Source: Phycisphaeraceae bacterium
GTDB lineage: Bacteria > Planctomycetota > Phycisphaerae > Phycisphaerales > UBA1924
Direction: 5' to 3'
NCBI GenBank assembly: GCA_009827205.1
Contig: WUAK01000188.1
Location: 1-5,579, forward strand
Length of the DNA: 5,579 nt
Translations under genes and position numbers: made by a program
Shown here: positions 1 through 5,579 of the stretch, piece by piece
Layout of the letters: every line of letters starts with the position of its first letter
How positions within the stretch are numbered: position 1 is the first letter of the stretch
The notes under the pieces: model-generated
The model's input: only the letters and a program-made list of their open reading frames with translations
Told to the model about the DNA's origin: nothing
Database searches by the model: none

Positions 1-98
1 ACCGGAACGCGACGTACGACCAGGTCGTGGGTGTCCTTGATGCTTGCAAGGCGTCGGGGATCCAAGAGCCTTACCTGGACACTGTCCCGACGAGATAA
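1..98 (+). CDS. ExbD/TolR-family biopolymer transport protein, C-terminal end only (partial)
   Basis: The frame beginning at base 3 is open from the window edge to TAA 96-98, giving 31 residues that start RNATYDQVVGVLDACKASGI and end in DTVPTR. The pattern Y-x-x-V-V-x-V-[LM]-D-A-x-[KR]-x-x-G-[IVL] is the characteristic end of the periplasmic domain of ExbD/TolR proteins. These proteins work with ExbB/TolQ in the inner membrane to pass proton-motive-force energy to TonB or TolA. The N-terminal helix with its functional Asp and most of the periplasmic domain lie outside the window, so activity cannot be judged. The next gene starts 10 bases after the stop and encodes a protein with a TonB-like helix, which supports both this call and an operon. 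Family membership is inferred from only 31 residues. Confidence 0.72.
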   Translation, partial: RNATYDQVVGVLDACKASGIQEPYLDTVPTR

Positions 99-99
99 C

Positions 100-104
100 G
101 AGGG
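100..104 (+). promoter_or_regulatory. Ribosome binding site that decides the ATG 109 start
   Basis: GAGGG lies four bases before ATG 109 and directly after the upstream stop (96-98). The earlier in-frame GTG at 31 would overlap the ExbD-like coding tail by 68 bases and lacks a comparable purine-rich site. The start at 109 is therefore preferred. The spacing is slightly short, so this is a moderate-strength site. Confidence 0.55.
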
Positions 105-108
105 CGAG

Positions 109-3100
109 ATGCTGAGATCGGTCAAGACATTCCCTGTTGTCCTCGGTGTCCTGCTCGGTACGGTCGTCGTCGGGGCTGCGCTGTTCTTCACGATGCCCCG
201 ATCAATGCCCGTGTACACGGACGCCGAGACGATCCATGCGTCCAAAGATATTGCCAAGATCCGGGACATCTTGTGGCAGCCGCCGAAACAGCTCGGCGAC
301 TCTCTGAGCACTGATGCTGACGAATACGAGCCCGCGCTCAGCCCTGATGGCCTGACCCTTATTTTCGTGCAGGGGCGTCCGGGAGAGGGAGCGGATCTCT
401 ATCAGACGATCAGGACACCCGATGGCTGGACAGATCCGACGCCTATTGCAGAGCTAAATACTGAGTATGACGAACTCGGACCAGCGTTCGCGCCAGACGG
501 GAACAGCTTGTATTTCTATAGCGACCGGCCGGGCACACTAGGCGGTTATGACATCTGGGTCGTTGAGAAGACCAACTCAGGCTGGGCTGATCCGCGTGTC
601 CTTGGTCCAAGTGTCAACAGTGTTTTCAATGACTACGGCCCCGCGGTATCGCCAGACGGTGAACGCTTCTACTTTGCATCGAACAGGCCTCGCGATCCAG
701 CAGAAACAGTGACAGATGAGCAGGGTCGCTGGCCTGCGACTGTCCGAGAGTCGTTCCAGAATTTGCCATACGATATCTACCACGCAGAGGTGACCGACCG
801 AGGAATCGGCGAAGCGACTATCAATCTGGATCTTTCGAGCGCGTTCAACGACGGTGCTCCTGAAGTAAGCCCGGTCAACGACTTTGTCTACTTCGCTTCT
901 GATCGTCCTGGCGGTGAGGGTGGTTTCGATCTGTATCGATCGCGGCTCGTCGAGGGTGAGTTCTTTCCCGTCGAGCATCTCGGTGACGGCGTCAACACCC
1001 AGTACAACGAACTCGATCCCACACTAGGAATGAGCGGATTCGGGTTGGCGTTCAGTTCCGACCGCGTGCTTGGGATGGATGCAGACCGGGATTACGACAT
1101 CTATCGGACCGAGTCCCGCGAGGTATACAGGGAAGTCGAGCCGCTCGCAGCCCGTATGTCGCTCGCGGACTTTCTACGCGTCGTAGTCCCGTGGATATTA
1201 CTGCTGTTGTTGCTGCTCGGGTTGCTTGCACTTCTGCGTAAACTGACGACAGATGAGAAGTGGAAGGCCCGCTGGCGCAGGCTTGGTTTGCTCGCCAAGT
1301 GCATCATCGTGTCGGGCCTTCTCCACATGTTGTTGCTCGCTCTGCTTACGCTTTGGCAGGTATCCAACAATCTTGAAGGATTGTTCAACACTCCGGGCGG
1401 TTCGAAAGTCACTCTGGTTTCTTCATCTGTGGGAGGCGGGGCGATCTCGCAGATACGAGGCGAGATCGCGAACACGGTGCAGAGTGAAACGCTGGAAGTC
1501 GCCGCAGAGAGTGCTGCGATGGAGCTGACGTACACGCCACAGTTCGAGTCGGCAATCTCAACCGATCTTGCCCCGACTGCTGTGACCGATCAGGTTGCCG
1601 CCGAATCGATTGAGATCGCATCCGCTCAGCCGGTGCGACAAATGCAATCAGAAAGCGAACCTCCCTCACCAACACAGATGAGCGATATACAGGTCGCGAC
1701 ACCGGAGACAACACGAAGAGCGTCGGTCAGCGAGAGCCGTGTCTCGGCAGCGGGAATAGAGAATGCACGGCAGGAGTCTGCTTCACAAGCTGAACTTCAG
1801 CTCTCGTTGCAGTCGAGTGAGGTACTCGATTCGTCTCCGTCGATGGAATTACTTGATCTTGAATCGACAGACGTATCGGCGGTGAATCCCGTGTCAATCC
1901 AATCTGCAGGTGCGCCGTCGCGGCAGACTCAGGACCAGATCGAGCAACTCGAACTTGCCTCGGACGCCGATCCGGTTGAGGACCTACAGCTGCCGTCGTC
2001 TCAAGGTGAGCAGCGGAGCAGTGATGAGGTTGCTTTGGCGGCATCGCCGTCAATTATGTCTCCCGGTTCGTCAGAAGCAGCGATCGAACTCGGTGGACTC
2101 GCACCTTCACCTGAGATGTCAGACGTCGCAGTGGAGATTGTCGAAGAACTTGCAGACTTAGATAGCGAGTTAGCTTTGTCTTCGGCCGATCGATCTTACG
2201 AGGTGCCGACGTTGGAGGGAATCGACTACGGCTCGATGAACTCGGATCTGGCCATACCGGCAGTGACTGACATTGAAGCTCCGAATGATAACCAAGAAGT
2301 GGCTGTCACCGCTGAGACCATCGAAGAATCATTGAGCCCAGATGGTGCTGAACTCGAGTTTGCTTCTTCAGACACCGATTCGCCTATCGATGATGCGTTG
2401 GCGATACGAAACATCGAACTGCTTGATGAGACAGTCGCTGTAGAAATTATGGATCCTGATCGAACTGCACCCCGTGTTTCTGAAGATCAGTCCGAGATGG
2501 AGATTGGCGCTCTTTCGCTCGATCTTGAGCTGCCGACTGAGATCGCTATGCCAGAGCAGGTCGCCATTGAGAGGCATTTCTCTGGTGTTGTGCGTAACGA
2601 TGTGACAGGTCAGCCAGTTGAAGGCGCCCTCGTGCGGATCGACTCAGATCAGGGTGATCTGGTAGAAACTCGCACAGGTGAGGATGGCACATTTGTACTC
2701 GAACCCGAGTTTGAGTCAGACTTCGTTGCCGTGACCGCATCGAGGCCAGGGTTTACACCGCACGCGCTCAACCTGCCGATCGCAGAATTAGAGCGGGGTG
2801 TGGTGCGCGAGATCAGGCTGAGGCCCATCGAGGACAATGTGATCTCGCTCGAGGACGAACCAGTAGTACATCATCTTGGTGACAACGCTTTCGGTGGGCG
2901 CATCAACAGTCAGTTCCAAAAAGAGAGCGAAGGGGTTGTATATCAGGCAACCTTCGAGCTCAGTGACCGTCAGCACGAAGCACTGGGCGATATCGCGGCT
3001 GTCACTCTTCTCGCCAAGGGGCTACAGGCCAATAATACGGTTGAGGTCAACGGGCACCGGCTTCGTCAAAGACTCAACAATTCGCCTAGGGATGGCAGCT

Positions 3101-3288
3101 TTGGAGTGATAGTGCTGCCGTTCGATGCGAACTGGCTGGAGGAGGGCGAGAACCTGATCCAGATCGAGAGTCGGGTCAGTTCCGGATCTGATCATGACGA
3201 TTTCGAGATTGTGAACGTCCAGATATTGCTTACACCGCCCGAGCCCGACCAGCCGGCTCGGCGGGCGAGTCGCCGAAACACGCTATAG
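109..3288 (+). CDS. TolB-like PD40 propeller protein with a TonB-like membrane helix and acidic linker (1059 aa)
   Basis: Residues are counted from ATG 109. Residues 9-28 form a membrane anchor with no clear cleavage site. Residues 72-334 hold five PD40-type propeller repeats, with cores such as SPDG, YFYSDRPG and GGYDIW; repeats 4 and 5 lose SPDG. Residues 358-376 are a leucine-rich helix, 377-397 a basic loop (KWKARWRR) that should be cytoplasmic, and 398-418 a third helix carrying S402-x3-H406 as in TonB. Residues 419-821 are a Ser/Glu/Asp/Ala-rich linker, probably disordered and periplasmic. Residues 823-906 resemble a carboxypeptidase regulatory-like beta-sandwich (SGVVRNDVTGQPVEGALVRI). 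Residues 931-1041 are an unassigned beta-rich domain. There is one cysteine (C398), at a membrane edge. Placement 10 bases after an ExbD-like gene suggests an energised Tol/Ton-like envelope role. That role is inferred; the ligand is unknown, and no TonB C-terminal fold is recognisable. Confidence 0.85.
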   Translation: MLRSVKTFPVVLGVLLGTVVVGAALFFTMPRSMPVYTDAETIHASKDIAKIRDILWQPPKQLGDSLSTDADEYEPALSPDGLTLIFVQGRPGEGADLYQTIRTPDGWTDPTPIAELNTEYDELGPAFAPDGNSLYFYSDRPGTLGGYDIWVVEKTNSGWADPRVLGPSVNSVFNDYGPAVSPDGERFYFASNRPRDPAETVTDEQGRWPATVRESFQNLPYDIYHAEVTDRGIGEATINLDLSSAFNDGAPEVSPVNDFVYFASDRPGGEGGFDLYRSRLVEGEFFPVEHLGDGVNTQYNELDPTLGMSGFGLAFSSDRVLGMDADRDYDIYRTESREVYREVEPLAARMSLADFLRVVVPWILLLLLLLGLLALLRKLTTDEKWKARWRRLGLLAKCIIVSGLLHMLLLALLTLWQVSNNLEGLFNTPGGSKVTLVSSSVGGGAISQIRGEIANTVQSETLEVAAESAAMELTYTPQFESAISTDLAPTAVTDQVAAESIEIASAQPVRQMQSESEPPSPTQMSDIQVATPETTRRASVSESRVSAAGIENARQESASQAELQLSLQSSEVLDSSPSMELLDLESTDVSAVNPVSIQSAGAPSRQTQDQIEQLELASDADPVEDLQLPSSQGEQRSSDEVALAASPSIMSPGSSEAAIELGGLAPSPEMSDVAVEIVEELADLDSELALSSADRSYEVPTLEGIDYGSMNSDLAIPAVTDIEAPNDNQEVAVTAETIEESLSPDGAELEFASSDTDSPIDDALAIRNIELLDETVAVEIMDPDRTAPRVSEDQSEMEIGALSLDLELPTEIAMPEQVAIERHFSGVVRNDVTGQPVEGALVRIDSDQGDLVETRTGEDGTFVLEPEFESDFVAVTASRPGFTPHALNLPIAELERGVVREIRLRPIEDNVISLEDEPVVHHLGDNAFGGRINSQFQKESEGVVYQATFELSDRQHEALGDIAAVTLLAKGLQANNTVEVNGHRLRQRLNNSPRDGSFGVIVLPFDANWLEEGENLIQIESRVSSGSDHDDFEIVNVQILLTPPEPDQPARRASRRNTL

Positions 3289-3290
3289 GG

Positions 3291-3316
3291 TACGGATAAC
3301 TCCTGAGACGTCCGTA
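3291..3316 (+). repeat. Short inverted repeat after the propeller gene
   Basis: TACGGA (3291-3296) and TCCGTA (3311-3316) are perfect reverse complements separated by 14 bases, starting two bases after the TAG stop. The stem is only six pairs, is not GC-rich, and no T tract follows. It is a weak terminator candidate at best; it could also be a small operator or chance. An AT-rich patch (about 3318-3332) follows and contains TACAAA, a loose match to a -10 box, but no convincing -35 element was found at the right distance. Confidence 0.3.
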
Positions 3317-3373
3317 ACTAGATACAAATAAACCTGCTGATTCGGGCGTGATGGCTATGACAACCGGTACCGG

Positions 3374-3394
3374 GGCTGAAGTCGCGACTCAGCC
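3374..3394 (+). promoter_or_regulatory. Hairpin-capable inverted repeat in the leader of the histidine kinase gene
   Basis: The arms are GGCTG-A-AGT and ACT-CAGCC around a CGCG tetraloop, giving eight pairs with one bulged A in RNA. The DNA core 3380-3389 is also a perfect 10-bp palindrome, and another perfect 10-bp palindrome, CCGGTACCGG, lies immediately upstream at 3364-3373. The element ends 47 bases before the kinase ATG and is not followed by a T tract, so it is not a classical terminator. It could be a repressor site, a structured leader element, or chance in GC-rich DNA. It also falls inside a weak 55-codon reading frame (3351-3518). Confidence 0.35.
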
Positions 3395-3441
3395 GACCGA
3401 TATTCGTTCCAGGGATGTACCCGGATGGGCGGATGTCATAG

Positions 3442-4914
3442 ATGAAAATCGGAACTGGATCAACAAAGAAGGTGCGCAAAGGGGTGCTTGCGAGGCAGTC
3501 TGGGCAGACTCCCTCTGACTTGCTTCTACTTGCAGGCGCACCGATTGTTGGCGCAGCCGCGATTATTGGTTATGCCGCCTGGAAGCAGGGCGGACTCTCG
3601 AGTGTGGATCCAATTCTGTTTGCGGTTGCCGGCATTCCTGTTGCCGCAGGCGCTGCTTTCTACATGCGTGCCAAGAAGAGACTCGTAGAGATTACATCAG
3701 TGATCGAAGCGTTGAGAATCTCTTCGGATAGTACCGTGTCTGACACAGAGCTGTTCGTTTCCGAGTCTGATAGCGGCCCAGGCAAGTGCTGGAACGCTCT
3801 CGTTCGTTCGCGGAGTCATGTAGTAGCAGTCCAGGAGGAGCCGTCCAGCACTGCTCATCAAGCGGCTGATAATGCACTGACACGGTTGGCCATCGATTCG
3901 TACAGCGATGCTCTGTGTCTCATTGGTCGCGATGGCGATGTGTTGATCTGTAACTTTGCAGCCAATCAGTTCTTCGGATCTTCGGACAACTCAATCGCTG
4001 GCAGTAATATCAAGGACTACCTGGAAGGTGAGGCACTGGATGCCGTGGCAGATGTTCTGTCTGGTAGAGTGCAGCGTAAGTACAGCATCGATATCAACCG
4101 GCAGAACGCGACGAATCAGAACAATGAAGTATTCCGCTTCGTCGTAACACCGATCCGAGGGAACGACCGTGCTGCAGCTTCAATAATTGTGCAGGATGTC
4201 ACTCGTCAGCAGCTAGCCGAGCGAGGTCGGCATGAGTTCCTCGCACAGGCCACCCACGAGCTTCGCACGCCGCTCACAAATATCCGACTGTATATCGATG
4301 AAGCTATCGAAGCCGGTGACGAGGACCCGAAAGCTCGCGCTGAGGCGATCAACGTAATCTCGCACGAGTCGCTGCGGCTTGAGCGCATCGTCTCTGAACT
4401 CCTTGATATCTCCGAGTTGGAAGCGGGGGCCCGGGTTGTGGACCAGGGCGATGTCCGCGTAGAGCAGTTACTTGAAGCGCTCAAGTCTGACTACGTCTCG
4501 CTCGCGGAGAGCAAGGGTGTCACAATCTCATTCGAACTGCCTCCGAAGATCCCAGTGCTTCAAGGAGACAGGGATAAGATTGCTGCAGCGCTCCACAATC
4601 TCGTTGGCAATGCGGTCAAGTACACACCGAATGGTGGGTCGGTTGTGGTGAGAGCTGAGGACGATGAGGGTGTGCTCCGCATTTCGATCGAGGACACCGG
4701 CATAGGAATCAGTCCCAACGAACAAGAGAGAGTCTACGAGAAGTTCTTCCGTTCTGAGGACGACCGTGTTACAGAAATCGAGGGCACGGGACTCGGGCTT
4801 GCGTTTGCGAAACAGGTAGCCGAGATGCACGGCGGGGAACTGTCTCTCGAATCAGAGATCAACAAAGGGAGCACATTCACGTTTGCTATGCCCAAGCCAA
4901 GGCTGGCCGCGTAA
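3442..4914 (+). CDS. Membrane-bound PAS-domain sensor histidine kinase (490 aa)
   Basis: A sensor kinase that should autophosphorylate on His and pass phosphate to a partner Asp. Two predicted membrane helices (27-47 and 57-75) are joined by only about nine residues, so there is no extracytoplasmic sensor domain. A PAS-like domain (about 146-255) follows a linker without a clear HAMP signature. The HisKA domain carries the H box HELRTP with phospho-acceptor H272. The ATPase domain has the N box (NLVGNAVKY, N390), G1 box DTGIGI (418-423), F box EKFF (433-436) and G2 box GTGLGLAFAK (448-457), so all catalytic boxes appear intact. An in-frame TAG directly precedes ATG 3442, which fixes the upstream limit; GGGCGG (3427-3432) is only a weak ribosome site. 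No response regulator is visible nearby. Downstream neighbours are a STAS gene (12-base gap) and a GspE/PilB-type gene. Confidence 0.93.
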   Translation: MKIGTGSTKKVRKGVLARQSGQTPSDLLLLAGAPIVGAAAIIGYAAWKQGGLSSVDPILFAVAGIPVAAGAAFYMRAKKRLVEITSVIEALRISSDSTVSDTELFVSESDSGPGKCWNALVRSRSHVVAVQEEPSSTAHQAADNALTRLAIDSYSDALCLIGRDGDVLICNFAANQFFGSSDNSIAGSNIKDYLEGEALDAVADVLSGRVQRKYSIDINRQNATNQNNEVFRFVVTPIRGNDRAAASIIVQDVTRQQLAERGRHEFLAQATHELRTPLTNIRLYIDEAIEAGDEDPKARAEAINVISHESLRLERIVSELLDISELEAGARVVDQGDVRVEQLLEALKSDYVSLAESKGVTISFELPPKIPVLQGDRDKIAAALHNLVGNAVKYTPNGGSVVVRAEDDEGVLRISIEDTGIGISPNEQERVYEKFFRSEDDRVTEIEGTGLGLAFAKQVAEMHGGELSLESEINKGSTFTFAMPKPRLAA

Positions 4915-4926
4915 CGAGATCTTGCC

Positions 4927-5262
4927 ATGCAAATCGATGTCCAGCAACAAGCCGCGGTTACAGTAATATCGCCCAAGGGACCACTTCTTGGAAGTGATGC
5001 TGTGACGCTGCGTGATTCGATCAAGGAAGCATTGCGGGACAATGTCGGCCGTGTGGTTCTCGATGTGTCGAAAGTGCCGTATACAGACAGCAAGGGCTTG
5101 GAGATGATCCTTGAGTTGGGCACAGAGCTCGTCGAGCAAGGGCGAGTCTTCAAGCTCGCGTGTGCGAACGAGACGATTAGAGAAGTTCTGGCGCTCACTG
5201 AGGTTGGAGCGCACTGTGAACAGTTCGATGATATCGGTACGGCGGTCCGGAGCTACTCGTGA
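4927..5262 (+). CDS. Single-domain STAS protein, anti-sigma-factor-antagonist type (111 aa)
   Basis: The whole protein is one STAS domain of normal SpoIIAA/RsbV length: an N-terminal beta pair (VTVISPKGPLLGSDAVTLRD), the strand VVLDVSKVPYTDS, then the conserved-serine loop DSKGLEMIL and helices to the end. D54-S55-K56-G57 aligns with the D-S-[ST]-G of SpoIIAA and RsbV, placing S55 at the serine phosphorylated in those proteins. In that family the unphosphorylated form binds a kinase/anti-sigma partner, and phosphorylation releases it. No RsbW-type kinase or PP2C phosphatase is in the window. The gene lies 12 bases after a histidine kinase gene and its stop overlaps the start of a GspE/PilB-type ATPase, so its target may be the motor or another switch protein rather than a sigma pathway. 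That role is inferred. The ribosome site is weak (GAG at 4916-4918), suggesting coupling to the kinase gene. Confidence 0.88.
   Translation: MQIDVQQQAAVTVISPKGPLLGSDAVTLRDSIKEALRDNVGRVVLDVSKVPYTDSKGLEMILELGTELVEQGRVFKLACANETIREVLALTEVGAHCEQFDDIGTAVRSYS
5249..5252 (+). promoter_or_regulatory. Ribosome binding site for the GTG-started ATPase gene
   Basis: GGAG lies inside the end of the STAS gene, six bases before GTG 5259. The arrangement supports this non-ATG start and translational coupling, because the GTG shares two bases with the STAS stop TGA (5260-5262). Confidence 0.6.
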
Positions 5263-5579
5263 GTCTGCGCAGAAGACACAAGCGGGTAGGCGAGGCACTC
5301 ATTGAAGATGGTGCCATCAACGAAGAGCAACTGCAACGCGCGCTCATGGAGCAGGCACGCACGGGCGAAAAGCTCGGAGCACTGCTTGTAGATCAGGGTA
5401 TCGTATCTGGTCAGACACTTGTTCATTCGCTTGCCAAGTGCATGGGGATCAGAGGTTGTCATCTGCGGCACGGGCTCATCGATCCTTCTTTGATCTCAGA
5501 AGTTGGTGAAGAAGAGTGCGAAAAGTCTGTCGTGATCCCGATGTTCAAGGTCGCGGGCGTGATGACTGTGGCGATGCAG
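5259..5579 (+). CDS. GspE/PilB-type secretion or pilus ATPase, N-terminal part (partial, runs off the window)
   Basis: From GTG 5259 the frame stays open for 107 codons to the window end. It starts MSLRRRHKRVGEALIEDGAI and matches the N-terminal (T2SSE_N / MshEN) domain of type II secretion and type IV pilus assembly ATPases. Two 24-residue copies of the MshEN pattern are visible: R9-V-G ... G18 ... L25-x3-L29-x2-Q32 and K38-L-G ... G47 ... L54-x3-L58-x2-C61, separated by exactly five residues. In characterised members this tandem motif binds cyclic di-GMP; here copy 2 has Lys for Arg and Cys for Gln. The Walker A, Walker B and zinc-binding regions would lie downstream, so GspE cannot be distinguished from PilB, or from a stand-alone MshEN-domain protein. 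The four-base GTGA overlap with the STAS gene and an internal GGAG site argue for one operon. Confidence 0.8.
   Translation, partial: MSLRRRHKRVGEALIEDGAINEEQLQRALMEQARTGEKLGALLVDQGIVSGQTLVHSLAKCMGIRGCHLRHGLIDPSLISEVGEEECEKSVVIPMFKVAGVMTVAMQ

Noticed and set aside
31..108. Upstream in-frame GTG start (position 31) for the large propeller protein, adding 26 residues
   Set aside because: It would overlap the ExbD-like coding tail by 68 bases and has no good ribosome site. The added residues are Arg/Ser-rich and look like an out-of-frame reading of the upstream gene. ATG 109 has GAGGG upstream and leads straight into the membrane anchor.
1198..1239. Leucine-codon-rich stretch as a possible nucleotide repeat or slippage tract
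   Set aside because: The leucine codons are mixed (CTG, TTG, TTA, CTC, CTT) and simply encode a hydrophobic helix; there is no regular DNA repeat unit.
577..2976. Several minus-strand open frames of 60 to 144 codons within the large gene (for example 1101-1535 and 1727-2053)
   Set aside because: They lie entirely within a well-supported gene, give Arg/Ser-rich low-complexity products without recognisable motifs, and are typical shadows of GC-rich codons.
3291..3316. Intrinsic terminator after the propeller gene
   Set aside because: The inverted repeat has only six pairs, a 14-base loop and no following T tract. It is listed as a repeat only.
3300..3333. Sigma-70-like promoter for the kinase operon
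   Set aside because: TACAAA (3323-3328) loosely matches a -10 box in an AT-rich patch, but no acceptable -35 box lies 16-18 bases upstream, so no promoter is annotated.
4734..5298. Overlapping minus-strand open frames (4734-5198, 4852-5298) across the kinase end and STAS gene
   Set aside because: The + strand encodes clear HATPase and STAS motifs throughout this stretch; the antisense products show no domain features.

Overview
The window looks like chromosome from a diderm (Gram-negative-type) bacterium. The evidence is the tail of an ExbD/TolR-type protein, a large envelope protein with TolB-like propeller repeats, and the start of a GspE/PilB-type secretion or pilus ATPase. Moderately GC-rich coding sequence and very large acidic PD40-repeat proteins next to ExbD would fit Planctomycetota (Phycisphaerae-like), but that assignment is inference. 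All genes lie on the + strand. No tRNA, rRNA, insertion sequence, CRISPR array or phage gene is visible.

Left unit (1-3288). The first 98 bases hold the last 31 codons of an ExbD/TolR-like gene, read in a frame that no long start-to-stop ORF covers. Ten bases later starts a 1059-residue protein at ATG 109. It has an N-terminal membrane anchor, a periplasmic PD40 (TolB-like) beta-propeller, two further membrane helices, a roughly 400-residue acidic linker, a carboxypeptidase-regulatory-like beta-sandwich and a second C-terminal beta-domain. Its third helix carries the S-x3-H pattern of the TonB transmembrane helix. With the ExbD tail directly upstream, the most economical reading is a Tol/Ton-type energised envelope system in which one polypeptide combines a TonB-like energy-coupling helix with a TolB-like propeller. 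This is the most unusual content of the window.

Spacer (3289-3441). 153 bases with no convincing gene. It contains a 6-bp inverted repeat just after the stop, a short AT-rich patch, a 10-bp perfect palindrome, and an RNA-hairpin-capable inverted repeat about 50 bases before the next gene. No oligo-T tract marks a classical intrinsic terminator. A 55-codon reading frame crosses the spacer and overlaps the next gene, but is weakly supported.

Right unit (3442-5579). Three closely packed genes: a membrane PAS histidine kinase, a single-domain STAS protein (12 bases downstream), and the N-terminal 107 codons of a GspE/PilB-type ATPase whose GTG start overlaps the STAS stop. The ATPase begins with a tandem MshEN-type motif, a module known in some homologues to bind cyclic di-GMP. 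The arrangement suggests that sensory phosphorylation, a STAS switch and possibly cyclic di-GMP converge on one secretion or type IV pilus motor. No response regulator or RsbW-type serine kinase is in the window.
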